Shown in pieces: positions 1 to 9,614 of a DNA stretch of 64,000 nucleotides (within the stretch, counting starts at the first letter, position 1; every line of letters starts with the position of its first letter). Under the pieces are notes generated by a model. The model was not told where the DNA came from. It saw only the letters and a list, made by a program, of their open reading frames with translations, and ran no database searches. The position numbers and the translations under genes were made by a program. The DNA is from Nocardia crassostreae (lineage in GTDB: Bacteria > Actinomycetota > Actinomycetes > Mycobacteriales > Mycobacteriaceae). The DNA is taken from contig NZ_BDCH01000012.1 in NCBI RefSeq assembly GCF_001613405.1, positions 806,001 through 870,000 on the forward strand, written 5' to 3'.

Positions 1-246
1 ATGCCTCGGCCACCGCGTCCGCCGATTCCCGGTCGGCCGGATAATTGTCCTTACCGCCCAGTCAATAGTCGTAGCGCCGGGCCTGATGTGGTTTGGTGGT
101 ATCCACCCGCGCTGCCGCTGAATCCGAGTTCACAACGCCCCCAATCCATCTCGACTACTGTTTCATCATGTCAGCCCGAGTTGCGAACCGGTAGCGGGGG
201 GCCGCTGCCGGATCCGGTCCTCAATGCACGTCCTGGAAGGCCTGTC
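1..246. other. Intergenic DNA upstream of the P450 gene
   Basis: The P450 frame stays open back to base 1, but the translated stretch before base 247 is Pro/Arg/Ser-rich and unlike any P450 N-terminus. I therefore read it as non-coding leader or the upstream intergenic region. I see no other gene, RNA or clear repeat here. Confidence 0.5.
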
Positions 247-1425
247 ATGCAGTTGAGCTATAGCCCGTACGATTTCCAAGTGCACGCCGATCCGTACCCG
301 TACTATGCCAGGTTGCGGAACGAGGCCCCGGTCTACCGGAACGAGACCGACGATTTCTGGGCGCTGTCACGACATGCGGACGTATTGGCCGCGCTCCGGG
401 ACTCCGAGCGGTACTCCAGCGTGAACGGCATTCGGATGGAGCCCGCCTTCTGGGGGCCGCAGGCCGAGCGGTTCTTCTCCTTCGTCGCCATGGATCTGCC
501 CAAGTACACCCGGCTGCGCGGGCTGGTCACGCGGGCGTTCACCGCGCACCGGGTGCAGTCGCTGGCGCCGCGGCTGCGCGAGATCGCCCAGGGGCTGCTG
601 GAACCCTTGCTGGCGCGCGGCAGCTTCGGTCTCATGGCCGATTTCGCCGGGCCGTTCCCGACCGAGGTGATCTCGGAACTGGTCGGGGTGCCCGCGGCCG
701 ACCGGGACATGATCCGCAAGCTCGGCATGGAGATCATGTACACCGAGGAGGAGTCCACCGATCTGCGGCCCGAGGCCATGGCCGCCATCGGCGCGCTGGT
801 CGGGTACTACACCGAGCTCACCATCGAGCGCGCCCAGCGGCCGCAGGACGATCTGCTGTCCGGGCTGCTCGGCGCGGCCGACGGGCCGGATCGGCTGATG
901 CCCGAGGAGGTCGTGGGCGTGGTGATCCTGCTGGTCGGCGCGGGCATCGAAACCGCCATGCTCACCTTCGGAAATGCCTGGCATGCGGGCTGGCTGCATC
1001 CGGACGCGCGGCGGCAGGCGCTGGGCGGGCGCATCGACGACTGGATTGCCGAGGCCATGCGCTGGGATCCGTCCACGCAGACGGCGTTGCGCACCACCAC
1101 CGCGGAGGTGGAACTGCACGGCGTCACCATTCCGGCGGGTTCGCGCATGCTGCTGCTGCCCGGGTCGGCCAATCGCGATCCGGAGGTCTTCGCCGAGCCG
1201 GATACCTTCGATCTGGATCGCGACACCGGGGCCTCGCTGGTCTTCGGCAGCGGTCGGCACCACTGCCTCGGGTCGAATCTGGCGCTGCTGGAATTGCGGA
1301 TCGCATTGGGCGAGATCGCGGCCGCCGTTTCCGATTACGACGTCGACGGCGACGAGCTGGTGCGCATCCACGCCTCCAACAACCGCGGCTTCGCGAGCCT
1401 GCCCACGACCGTCACCCCGCGCTGA
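247..1425 (+). CDS. Cytochrome P450 monooxygenase
   Basis: A soluble bacterial P450 of 392 aa, the usual length for class I enzymes that receive electrons from a ferredoxin. The I-helix oxygen-activation motif reads GAGIET, the ExxR pair is EAMR, and the heme loop FGSGRHHCLG carries the axial Cys. These are seen directly. The ATG at 247 is preceded by GGAAGG at a 6-base gap and starts the protein at MQLSYSPYDF, a typical N-terminus in which the first structured segment follows almost at once. The open frame extends further upstream but that part does not look like P450 sequence. No ferredoxin or reductase gene lies beside it, so redox partners must come from elsewhere. It converges on the GAP1 operon with a terminator hairpin between them. 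The substrate cannot be predicted. Confidence 0.93.
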   Translation: MQLSYSPYDFQVHADPYPYYARLRNEAPVYRNETDDFWALSRHADVLAALRDSERYSSVNGIRMEPAFWGPQAERFFSFVAMDLPKYTRLRGLVTRAFTAHRVQSLAPRLREIAQGLLEPLLARGSFGLMADFAGPFPTEVISELVGVPAADRDMIRKLGMEIMYTEEESTDLRPEAMAAIGALVGYYTELTIERAQRPQDDLLSGLLGAADGPDRLMPEEVVGVVILLVGAGIETAMLTFGNAWHAGWLHPDARRQALGGRIDDWIAEAMRWDPSTQTALRTTTAEVELHGVTIPAGSRMLLLPGSANRDPEVFAEPDTFDLDRDTGASLVFGSGRHHCLGSNLALLELRIALGEIAAAVSDYDVDGDELVRIHASNNRGFASLPTTVTPR

Positions 1426-1458
1426 GCCCTGCGCGGGGAGTTCAAGGAGTGCGGCCAT

Positions 1459-1495
1459 AAGCCTGGGCGTCGAATCCTTCGGCGCCCAGGCTTTT
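1459..1495 (+). terminator. Rho-independent terminator after the P450
   Basis: An 11-bp perfect stem (AAGCCTGGGCG at 1459-1469 with its complement at 1483-1493) is followed by a short T run. It sits between the P450 stop at 1425 and the end of the convergent GAP1 gene at 1503. Confidence 0.8.
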
Positions 1496-1502
1496 CGGGT
1501 GA

Positions 1503-3719
1503 TCAGCGCCAGAACTGGGCGCGGCGGCGGGTATTGGTGCGTGACTCGAGGGGTTTGAGAGGCGTGGGTTCGGCGGCGGCGGGGTCGAGGACCACGAGGG
1601 TGGCGATGCGGCGGGGGAGGTCGAGGCGGGTGCGGAGGTGGGGCCAGGCGGGTTCGAGGGCGGAGGTCAGGTCGGCCGGGTCCAGGTCCAGGGCGGCGGT
1701 GGCCTCGAGGAGGGCGAAGGGGTCGATATCGCGGTGCCGGGCGGCCGCGGCGAGGAGGGGGGCGAGGCGATTGCGGGGGGTGCAGGCCAGGACCTGGTGC
1801 AGGACCGCCGGGCCGGTGGGGGCGTGTGAGTGGTCGGCCATACAGGTGGCGACGAAGTCGATATCGGAATCCATTGCGGCGCGGAGGAGTTCGAAGTGCT
1901 CTTCGACCGCGCCCGGATCGGTGGCGGCGGTGTGGAAGACGGCGGAGACTTCGGCGCGGGTCCAGGCGGCGCGACGGGATCGCTGGAAGGGGGTGCGGGA
2001 CAGGCGGAATCGGCCGGAGCGGTCGGCCTGGCCGTCCGGATCGGCGGTGGCGTCGAGGACGGCGAGCGCTTCGATGGGCTGCGGTAGGTTCAGGAAGGCG
2101 CGCAGGGTCGTCCAGGCGGGGCGTAGCGCCGCCACCAGCTCCTCGGGTTCGGCGCGGGTCAGGGTGAGCGCCTTGAGCAGCTCGGCGGCGTCGACGGCGG
2201 GGTAGCGCGCGCATTCGGCGAGCAGGGCGGGCAGGCGCTCGTTGGGGGCGCAGGCCAGAAGTTGTTCCAGCACATAGCGATCCCGTGCCACGCCGGAGAC
2301 ATTGACCATGAACTGGGCGAGGATGGGCAGCTTGCTGTACATGGCCGTGTGCAGCAGGCGGCTGCTCGCGGCGTGCACGGCCGGATCATTGATCTCGGCG
2401 CGGATGGTCTCGTAGACCAGGAAGCGGTCGTGCGTGCCGATGGCGAGATCGCGCAGCGCCCGCTGCCGTTGCAGATGCCGGATGAGCCGGTCGCGCTCCT
2501 GGGCGTCACCGGTGGTCCAATCCTGGTGCAGCCGCGGCCAGATGGCCTCGGCGTCGGTCGCCGACAGCGTGCCGGTGTCCAGGCGCTGCCAGGCGACGGC
2601 GACCGCCACGGCGGTGAGATCGAAACCGAGTTGCTCGGCGACCTGGGTGGCGCGGGCGCGGTCCCGGGTATCGGCCGTGATGTGCTCGGTCAGGGCCTGT
2701 TCGAAATGGGCGCGCGTACTCGGGTAGTGGTCGAGTTCCGCCAATGCCCGTGCGACACCGGGGCGTTCGAGGGCCAGGCCGATGGCGCGGCGGGCGACGA
2801 GGTCGTCGGTGAACCAGTCCGCGGTGAGATCGGGATCGGTGAGGACCTGGGTGAGCTGGGCGTCGTCGAGCAGCATCGGGTCGACGGTGCGCAGATGCTG
2901 GTGATAGCACCAGTCGCGGATCTGGTGCACGGTGGCGAGCTGGTCGGGCAGGACGATTCCGGCGCGGCGGTGCTCCACGATGGCGCGGCCGAGGGCCGGA
3001 TAGGTGTCGTTGCCGTCGGCGGCGCTGTCCGGCGCGATGAGATGGCGATCCGGCGGCGGGACGGCGTCGCCGCCGCGCACGGCGGCGATCGCGGGAGTCT
3101 CGGGGGAGTACGGCTCACTGGTGGCGAAGGTCAACTCGCGCAGGGTGTTTCGCGGCAGGATGCCGTAGAGCGCCTTCAGCATGGTGACGGCGTCATCGGT
3201 GTGCTCGACATGCAGGGCGATGGCCGGGCCCTGACCGGCGAGATAGGCGAGCGCCGCGCCGATGAGCGTGGGTAGCCACGGCTGGGCGAGCATGGCGTCG
3301 GCGGTGGCCGCGCAGGTGTCGCCGTCGGGGGGCGTGGCAGGCTGCCAGTGTTCGGTGGGGGAGAGGGAGTCGTCGAGCGCGGTGCGGAAGCCGCCGGTCT
3401 CGTGGAGCATCAAAGCCGTTGCGCCATCGAGTGTTCCGGGCTCACCCGCGATCAGATGCGTCACGCAGGTGCCGGGGCGGGCGGTGGAGGGCGTCTTCAG
3501 TCCGGCCACCGCGACCCCGTTGGCGAGGGCGAATTCCAGGGCGAAGCTGTCGGCGGTCTGCTCGCCCAGGGGCGGGCCGACCAGCGCGCCGAGTTCACGC
3601 GAGGTGAATCCCAGTGCGGCAGGCCAGTTTCCGGACCGCGCCACCACTCCTACTCCCGCACCCGAGGATTCCAGGTTGACGAACGCCCAGCCGCACAGCA
3701 GCTGCGGGAATCCGGTCAT
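1503..3719 (-). CDS. GAP1-like GTPase-associated protein
   Basis: A 738-aa protein without signal peptide or membrane helix. Its N-terminus (MTGFPQLLCGWAFVNLESSG) and its position directly behind a TRAFAC-type GTPase match the GTPase-associated protein 1 family (GAP1-N2, -M and -C domains) as I recall it. The start ATG overlaps the GTPase stop (ATGA at 3716-3719), so the two are translationally coupled. The C-terminal third holds two related alpha-helical units of roughly 135 residues, starting near residues 459 and 597. The first carries VLEQLLACAPNERLPALL and the second VLHQVLACTPRNRLAPLL. The family is described from gene neighbourhoods as an accessory of GTPase systems; its biochemical role is unknown to me. 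It probably scaffolds or recognises a target for the GTPase, which is inference. Confidence 0.75.
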   Translation of the reverse strand: MTGFPQLLCGWAFVNLESSGAGVGVVARSGNWPAALGFTSRELGALVGPPLGEQTADSFALEFALANGVAVAGLKTPSTARPGTCVTHLIAGEPGTLDGATALMLHETGGFRTALDDSLSPTEHWQPATPPDGDTCAATADAMLAQPWLPTLIGAALAYLAGQGPAIALHVEHTDDAVTMLKALYGILPRNTLRELTFATSEPYSPETPAIAAVRGGDAVPPPDRHLIAPDSAADGNDTYPALGRAIVEHRRAGIVLPDQLATVHQIRDWCYHQHLRTVDPMLLDDAQLTQVLTDPDLTADWFTDDLVARRAIGLALERPGVARALAELDHYPSTRAHFEQALTEHITADTRDRARATQVAEQLGFDLTAVAVAVAWQRLDTGTLSATDAEAIWPRLHQDWTTGDAQERDRLIRHLQRQRALRDLAIGTHDRFLVYETIRAEINDPAVHAASSRLLHTAMYSKLPILAQFMVNVSGVARDRYVLEQLLACAPNERLPALLAECARYPAVDAAELLKALTLTRAEPEELVAALRPAWTTLRAFLNLPQPIEALAVLDATADPDGQADRSGRFRLSRTPFQRSRRAAWTRAEVSAVFHTAATDPGAVEEHFELLRAAMDSDIDFVATCMADHSHAPTGPAVLHQVLACTPRNRLAPLLAAAARHRDIDPFALLEATAALDLDPADLTSALEPAWPHLRTRLDLPRRIATLVVLDPAAAEPTPLKPLESRTNTRRRAQFWR

Positions 3720-4918
3720 CGGTGCGCCTTGAGTTCGTCGATCATCTCCAGCATGTAGATCACCGGGTCGGCCGCGCCGTAGGGCTTGAAAACGGGATAC
3801 GTTCCGTCATCGCGCTTTCCGCAGCCGACCGCGGAGACCGGGAAGTACATGTTCCACGGGAAGTGGATGGACAAGGTGGTGTCGACGAGCGGAAAGGGCT
3901 TGCGCACCAGGTTCTTCGTGGCCTGGGAGCGATCCATGATGAGCGGCGGATCGTAGGCGTTGCCGGAGCCGTTCGCGCTGATCGGGCTGTCGGCCCAGGT
4001 GGACGGCGGCGCAACCGATCTCACCTCGGGCAGATCGATGAGCGAGAGCAGATCGGACTTGGCGATAATGGTCGACACGTGCACGCGCGGCGGTTCGATG
4101 GGCAGGCGTTCGGGATAGCTGTTGGCGGCGCGCCACAGTTTGGCGATCTGATCGATCATGAGATTGGTGCGGCCGATGGTCTGCGAATGCTCGACGGCAT
4201 TGCGCAGGCTCTCCTGCACCTCCGGTTCGGCGTACTGCTGCATATAGGCGAGGTACTGCTTGTTCAGTGTCGAGGGCACCACGAACCACAGGAAATCCGC
4301 GACCGCCAGATGCGGGCTGACGCGGGCGGCGACCGCGCCGTCGGTAATGTCCTCGCCCGCCACGTCCACGAAGGCGAGGTTCACCGCGCGGGTGGACTGG
4401 AGCGAATAGACGGTCACCACCAGCGGTTTGCGCTGCTCCAATCCGGCCCAGGCGTGGCCCTGGGATTGGGCCTGGTGCTGCTGCGGCACGGCGATGCCAT
4501 TGGGGCGGACGGTTTGCGTCTGCGCGACCGTCACCCGGCGCGGACCGGTGGCGTCGAGCGCGCGACGGTTCAGCAAACGGGCCTCCAGGGAGGTCCACAG
4601 GCTGGCCGATTTGGGAGAGACGATGAACGAATACCGTCCGGCGAGATGCGGGTCGTTCATCATGGAATGGATCATCGACACGATGAGATGGCTTTTCGAC
4701 GAGGCCGATTCGCCGACGAACCCGATGACCTTCGTCGGGTGGTCGAGCGTCACCGGGTCGATATCGCAGCCCTTGGGGCAGCGCAGATTCAGTTTGTCGA
4801 AATAGGTTTCGATCTGCTTGGCGTAGCCGCCATTGCGCTGGCGGATGACGGTGTACCAGCGGTCGCGGTCGCGGTCGAAGCGGAATTCGGTGAGGCAGTT
4901 GAGGCAGACGGTGCGCAT
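3716..4918 (-). CDS. TRAFAC-type GTPase with N-terminal zinc ribbon
   Basis: A 400-aa protein. The N-terminus has a four-Cys putative zinc ribbon (Cys5, Cys8, Cys47, Cys51; CLNC and CPKGC). The P-loop is GESASSKS at residues 69-76. DVAG within LAFVDVAGED looks like the Walker B/switch II aspartate and glycine, and AKSD may stand in for the guanine-recognition NKxD. No membrane helix is seen. It matches the actinobacterial TRAFAC-clade or 'double-GTPase' proteins that travel with GAP1 proteins. It starts 10 bases after the 48-aa membrane peptide and overlaps GAP1 by four bases, so all four genes probably form one transcript. It probably acts as the nucleotide switch of the module. The P-loop is seen directly, while GTP rather than ATP specificity rests on family assignment. 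Confidence 0.78.
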   Translation of the reverse strand: MRTVCLNCLTEFRFDRDRDRWYTVIRQRNGGYAKQIETYFDKLNLRCPKGCDIDPVTLDHPTKVIGFVGESASSKSHLIVSMIHSMMNDPHLAGRYSFIVSPKSASLWTSLEARLLNRRALDATGPRRVTVAQTQTVRPNGIAVPQQHQAQSQGHAWAGLEQRKPLVVTVYSLQSTRAVNLAFVDVAGEDITDGAVAARVSPHLAVADFLWFVVPSTLNKQYLAYMQQYAEPEVQESLRNAVEHSQTIGRTNLMIDQIAKLWRAANSYPERLPIEPPRVHVSTIIAKSDLLSLIDLPEVRSVAPPSTWADSPISANGSGNAYDPPLIMDRSQATKNLVRKPFPLVDTTLSIHFPWNMYFPVSAVGCGKRDDGTYPVFKPYGAADPVIYMLEMIDELKAHR

Positions 4919-4928
4919 TCGGCGGGCC

Positions 4929-5075
4929 TCAGGTCAGCACGGCGAAGGTGAGCAGGACCAGGGTGCCGAGGAAGAATCCCAGGCCGACCTTCCACGCGAT
5001 CCGCAGCCAATGCGATGCCCGAGAGCCCGGATGCACATACAGCTGCCAGGCCCTGCCGGTCGGTCGATCATTCAT
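4929..5075 (-). CDS. Small single-pass membrane peptide in the kinase/GTPase operon
   Basis: A 48-aa ORF beginning MNDRPTGRAWQLYVHPGSRA and ending in one strongly hydrophobic helix (about residues 29-47, VGLGFFLGTLVLLTFAVL). It begins 9 bases after the kinase stop and ends 10 bases before the GTPase start. A GAGGTGCGGA stretch precedes the ATG. Size, spacing and the predicted membrane helix support a real gene. It could tether the GTPase or the kinase at the membrane. I recognise no family. Confidence 0.7.
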   Translation of the reverse strand: MNDRPTGRAWQLYVHPGSRASHWLRIAWKVGLGFFLGTLVLLTFAVLT

Positions 5076-5084
5076 TTCCGCACC

Positions 5085-6179
<1,095 letters not shown>

Positions 6180-6306
6180 CTGCGCGAGATCCCTTCAAAC
6201 CGATGGCACGTCCCGATCCGCCCACCCCGGACCTTCCGAATCACCGCCGAGTCTACGCGCGCGATTCCACTGCGCACGTCTCGATTTCACCCGCCCCCGA
6301 CCCCCC

Positions 6307-7047
6307 TCACTGCCCAACCGGTTGGTCGGCCCCCTCCCTCACCGCCCCCTCCAAGATCGCCCCCGGCCACCAAAACACCTGCACCACCCCCGCAATCAAC
6401 ACCACCCCCGTCCCCAGCAACGCACCCCCCACCACATCACTGAGCCAATGCACCCCCAAATACAACCGAGTCACCGACATCACAACAACGGTCACAACGG
6501 CCGCTCCCACCGCAAGAGTGGCCCGCACCCGCCCCGGCCGAGAAGTGAGATACACCAACACCACAACCCCCACCAGCGCCGCCGTAGCAGTCGCATGCCC
6601 CGACGGATAAGACATATTGCTCTCCACCACCAACCGCGTCCCCACCGGCGGCCGCTCCCGCCCCACCAGCGCTTTCGTCACCGTACTCACCCCCGCCGCC
6701 CCCAACACGGTGCCCCCCACCAACACCGCAGGCCGATAATCCCGAAACCGCCACCAAACCACCCCCGCCACCCCCACCGTAATCACGGTCGCATGCCGAG
6801 GATTCCCAAAAAACGTGATCCCCTTAGCCACCCCGGTCCACCCCACCCCCCGATGCTCCACAAACCACCCCAACACCCCCACATCCCACCCCGTAACCCA
6901 CCCCGCCGCAACCACCCACCCCGTCCACCCCAAGAACAGCGCAACCCCAGCAATCGCCCCCACCACCCGCCCCCAACCCACAGATCCCGTAATCCCAGCC
7001 ATACCAACCATGATCACCCACCCACCCACGGCCCCTCCAGCAGCCAC
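6307..7047 (-). CDS. PAP2-family membrane phosphatase
   Basis: A 246-aa polytopic membrane protein with the three PAP2 phosphatase motifs in order: KALVGRERP (KxxxxxxRP), PSGH, and SVTRLYLGVHWLSD (SRxxxxxHxxxD type, with T in place of the first Ser). Five or six hydrophobic helices are visible. The family dephosphorylates lipid phosphates such as undecaprenyl pyrophosphate or phosphatidylglycerol phosphate; the substrate here is unknown. The coding strand is extremely G/T-rich, giving the plus strand long C runs. Several in-frame Met codons lie close together, so the start is uncertain by up to about 15 residues. The gene stands alone between the kinase operon and a tRNA on the other strand. 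Confidence 0.88.
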   Translation of the reverse strand: MAAGGAVGGWVIMVGMAGITGSVGWGRVVGAIAGVALFLGWTGWVVAAGWVTGWDVGVLGWFVEHRGVGWTGVAKGITFFGNPRHATVITVGVAGVVWWRFRDYRPAVLVGGTVLGAAGVSTVTKALVGRERPPVGTRLVVESNMSYPSGHATATAALVGVVVLVYLTSRPGRVRATLAVGAAVVTVVVMSVTRLYLGVHWLSDVVGGALLGTGVVLIAGVVQVFWWPGAILEGAVREGADQPVGQ

Positions 7048-7143
7048 CCTCCAGCAACCATCACCCCCACCCGCGATTTGCCCTCCCCCGCCCCCAATGG
7101 TGTAACTTCATCCACGCACTCGGACACCCGAGAGCAACCATCC

Positions 7144-7216
7144 GGGGCTATGGCGCAGCTGGTAGCGCACCACACTGGCAGTGTGGGGGTCAGGGGTTCG
7201 AGTCCCCTTAGCTCCA
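7144..7216 (+). tRNA. tRNA-Ala (anticodon GGC)
   Basis: A 73-base cloverleaf. The acceptor GGGGCTA pairs with TAGCTCC through one G-U. The D arm is GCGCAGCTGGTAGCGC, the anticodon stem CCACA/TGTGG encloses loop CTGGCAG, and the T arm contains GGTTCGAGTCC. The discriminator is A and CCA is not encoded. Anticodon GGC reads GCC/GCT alanine codons. Confidence 0.96.
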
Positions 7217-7223
7217 CTTGAAG

Positions 7224-7255
7224 GAAGGCCCGACGGCGACGTCGGGCCTTCTTTG
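7224..7255 (+). terminator. Terminator of tRNA-Ala
   Basis: A perfect 12-bp stem (7224-7235 with 7240-7251, GAAGGCCCGACG) has a GCGA loop and is followed by TTTGT. It begins eight bases after the tRNA. Confidence 0.9.
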
Positions 7256-7306
7256 TCTCTATGTGGTGATTTCGCGGTGAATCCGATTGGCGGCCTTTCG
7301 GTCTGA

Positions 7307-8578
7307 TCAGTGTTCGGGGTTCGGGGTTTCCCAGAGGGCGCTGACGGGCATGGCGAGCATTTTGGGTCCGAAGGGCAGTGTTTGTTGGCCGGTGTGGAGC
7401 ACTATGCCGGTGAGGAAGTCGTCGCCCAGGCGTTCGGCGAGGTGGTGGAGGTGGCGGAAGTCGTTCGGTCCGACTGTGGAGGCGGCTTTGATTTCGATGG
7501 CGACGACTTCGCCGCGGCGGTTCTCGAGAACGGCATCGACTTCGACCCCGTCCTTCGTGCGGTAGTGGTACATCTGAACGTCTTCGGCGGACCAGGTGCG
7601 CTGGCGTGCGAGTTCCATCAGTACGAACCCCTCCAGTAGCGGACCGAATGGACCGTTGGGGCGCAGGAGGTTACGTGCGTCGGCTCCGAGTAGGTTCGCG
7701 GCTATGCCGGAGTCGACGAAGGCTACCTTCGGGATCCGCGTTGCGCGGTTGCTCAGGTTTCTGGACCAGGCCGGTATTCGCTTGATGAGGTAAACCTCTT
7801 CGAGCAGCGTCAAGTAGCGTTTGACCGTCGAGGCTCCGAGCGCCAGGTCGCTGCTGAGCGAGGTGTTCGCGAGCAGTTGACCGGACCGGGCTGCGACCAG
7901 TTGCAGGAGGGCGCGCATCTCGGAGGTGCGCTCGATCTCCGACAGTTGGCGGATGTCACGGGTGATCAAGTCGCCGACATAGGAATCGAAGAACGCCCTG
8001 CGCCGCTTGTCGGTACTCCGCGCGATGGCTTCGGGGAAACCGCCGCGGACTATCCGCTCGGCGTAGTCGGCTCGCGGCACGGTCGTGGTGTGACGCAACT
8101 TGTCTCGGTGTGTGAAGACCGCGTCGATGAAAGCATCAGGCGTGCCATCCACCTCGCCTTGAGAAAAGGGCCACAGCTCGATGGTCTCCATCCGGCCGAC
8201 CAGGGTGTCCGGCAGCGCCCGCAGCCCGAGTACGCGCGCGGAGCCCGTCAGCAGGTATCGGCCCGGGCGGCCGTCTGCGTCGACTTGCGCCTTGATCGCC
8301 AGCAGCAGTTCGGGTGCCCGCTGAATCTCGTCCACCACCATCAGGTTCGGCGAGTCGACGAACCCGTCCGGGTCGTTGAGTGCGGCCTGCCTGGTCAGTG
8401 TGACGTCGAGGTCGCGCCATTCTGCTTCGCGGCCCTTCGCGACGAGGCGGACCAGAGTGCTCTTGCCGCATTGCCGTGCTCCATTGACGAGGACGACGCG
8501 AGTATCGGCCAGCGCGTCGGCGACCGCTGATTCGGCACGTCGGGGGATGACTGGTCCATGTCGGGTCTGCATGGTCAT
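7307..8578 (-). CDS. AAA ATPase with C-terminal DUF4143 nuclease-like domain
   Basis: A 423-aa protein. The Walker A is GARQCGKST near residue 35, Walker B is LMVVDEI, and sensor-like LLTGSARV follows. The C-terminal part contains DSGIAANLLG and EVDAVLENRRGEVVAIEIKA, the E/D-EIK signature of the DUF4143 PD-(D/E)XK-like fold. These proteins (COG1373 type) are widespread and poorly understood. ATP hydrolysis is likely, and a link to DNA or to toxin-like modules is suspected. Met1 at 8578 is only a few bases after GGAG; Met3 at 8572 has better spacing, so the start may be there. It is divergent from the VapC pair across a repeat array that may control both. Confidence 0.9.
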   Translation of the reverse strand: MTMQTRHGPVIPRRAESAVADALADTRVVLVNGARQCGKSTLVRLVAKGREAEWRDLDVTLTRQAALNDPDGFVDSPNLMVVDEIQRAPELLLAIKAQVDADGRPGRYLLTGSARVLGLRALPDTLVGRMETIELWPFSQGEVDGTPDAFIDAVFTHRDKLRHTTTVPRADYAERIVRGGFPEAIARSTDKRRRAFFDSYVGDLITRDIRQLSEIERTSEMRALLQLVAARSGQLLANTSLSSDLALGASTVKRYLTLLEEVYLIKRIPAWSRNLSNRATRIPKVAFVDSGIAANLLGADARNLLRPNGPFGPLLEGFVLMELARQRTWSAEDVQMYHYRTKDGVEVDAVLENRRGEVVAIEIKAASTVGPNDFRHLHHLAERLGDDFLTGIVLHTGQQTLPFGPKMLAMPVSALWETPNPEH

Positions 8579-8656
8579 CCGCTCCGTTCGCCGAGTGTCA
8601 ACGCCTGACTACGGTCGCCCTTATGCCTGATCATAACTGGTTCTCGATCCACAGCT

Positions 8657-8787
8657 GGTCGATTCGTCGCTCTCCGTCTGGTTGATTCGTCGCTATCGGT
8701 GTGGTTGATTTGTCGGAACTCGTCCGGTCGATTGGTCGCCAGGTGCGTGGTTGATTCGTCGCACCGGGCTCGATGGATTGGTTTCGC
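8657..8787. repeat. Iteron-like array: 14-bp motif every 23 bp, five or six copies
   Basis: The motif GGTyGATTcGTCGC starts at 8657, 8680, 8703, 8726 and 8749, exactly 23 bases apart. A degenerate sixth copy lies at about 8772. The nine bases between motifs vary. The array lies between the divergent DUF4143 ATPase and the CopG/VapC pair. On the minus strand it can be read as repeats resembling ATNQP and RIDQ, but no start, ribosome site or domain supports a gene. Uniform spacing of an oriented motif suggests a cooperative protein-binding site, as in iterons or multi-operator promoters. Confidence 0.75.
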
Positions 8788-8824
8788 GTCCGTCGCTCTC
8801 GCACCGCACAGGAAGGCAAAGGCA

Positions 8825-8839
8825 CAGGTCAATGACCTG
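8825..8839. promoter_or_regulatory. Perfect 15-bp palindrome upstream of the antitoxin gene
   Basis: CAGGTCA-A-TGACCTG is perfectly symmetric around one base and lies about 70 bases before the CopG start. CopG/RHH antitoxins commonly repress their own promoter at such palindromes, so an operator is likely. A closely similar sequence recurs after the vapC gene. Confidence 0.55.
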
Positions 8840-8909
8840 CGTCTTTGTTGTATTCATGGCAGTGTGCGAACCGGTGACGATCAGGTGCCCTACGCGGTAC
8901 CCTACGTTC

Positions 8910-9140
8910 ATGAAGGCCAAGACCAGCGTGTATCTCGATCCCGAGCAGGCCGCTCGTCTGAAGGAGGCCGCTGAGGCGTCAGGGCGATCTGAGGCCGACC
9001 TCATCCGGGAGGGTATCGATCTCGTATTGCTGCGGGCGCACAAGGTTCGGCGCACTCGGCCGTGGCCGTCGTTCGATTCCGGTGATCCAGGGTTCGCGGC
9101 CAGTAGTGAGGAGCTGCTGGGCGAGGCATTCGGCGAGTGA
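8910..9140 (+). CDS. CopG/ribbon-helix-helix antitoxin
   Basis: A 76-aa protein starting MKAKTSVYLDPEQAARLKEA. The short beta strand followed by two helices (SEADLIREGIDLVLL) is the ribbon-helix-helix DNA-binding fold. The acidic and aromatic C-terminus (PWPSFDSGDPGFAASSEELL) is the usual toxin-neutralising tail. The stop overlaps the vapC start (GTGA at 9137-9140). No strong ribosome site precedes the ATG, so translation may be leaderless. The upstream open frame from 8751 runs through repeats and is not convincing protein. It probably neutralises VapC and represses the operon. Confidence 0.88.
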   Translation: MKAKTSVYLDPEQAARLKEAAEASGRSEADLIREGIDLVLLRAHKVRRTRPWPSFDSGDPGFAASSEELLGEAFGE

Positions 9141-9580
9141 GCTTCTTCATCGCCGACACCTCGGCCATCATCGCCGCTTACGACCGCGCCGCGGAACTGC
9201 ACGAGCGGGCGCGTGAATTCCTCTCCACTTCGGTTGCGGTTGTCTCGCCGCTCGTGCTGGATGAGGTCGATCATCTGCTCGTCGTGCGGTTCGGAAAAGA
9301 CCGCCGCACAGCCGATCTGGTCCTCGATGACCTGCTCACCTCGGCCGAGGAGGGTGCGGTGCTCGTGCCACCGATCGACCGTGACGACCTGCGGGTCGCG
9401 CGGAAGATCATCGAGCAGTATCGCGGCCGTCGGCTCGACCTGGCAGACGCGGTCACCGTCGTGCTCGCCGAGCGCTACCTCACCAATGACATCTTGACGT
9501 TGGACGAGAAGGACTTTCGCGCCGTGCGGCCCCTGACGCCCGCTCATCCGTCGTTCCGGCTTCTACTCCAAGGCGACTGA
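9137..9580 (+). CDS. vapC: VapC-type PIN-domain ribonuclease toxin
   Basis: A 147-aa PIN domain protein. The acidic metal-binding residues are visible as Asp7 in ADTSAII, Glu in VLDEVDH, Asp in LDLADAV and Asp in TLDEKDF. VapC toxins cleave specific tRNAs or rRNA with Mg2+ when the antitoxin is lost. It begins with GTG overlapping the antitoxin stop. The target RNA is unknown. Length and motif order are normal, so it should be active. Confidence 0.92.
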   Translation: MSFFIADTSAIIAAYDRAAELHERAREFLSTSVAVVSPLVLDEVDHLLVVRFGKDRRTADLVLDDLLTSAEEGAVLVPPIDRDDLRVARKIIEQYRGRRLDLADAVTVVLAERYLTNDILTLDEKDFRAVRPLTPAHPSFRLLLQGD

Positions 9581-9614
9581 GCCGCTGACAACCGCGGCCG
9601 GGTTCACCGAACAA

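Noticed and set aside
8657..8787. CRISPR array
   Set aside because: The 14-bp repeat and 9-bp spacer are far too short and no cas gene is present.
8631..8832. Minus-strand frames across the 23-bp repeat array
   Set aside because: They translate the repeats into near-periodic Thr/Asn/Gln/Pro peptides without start signals; the DNA repeat explains them.
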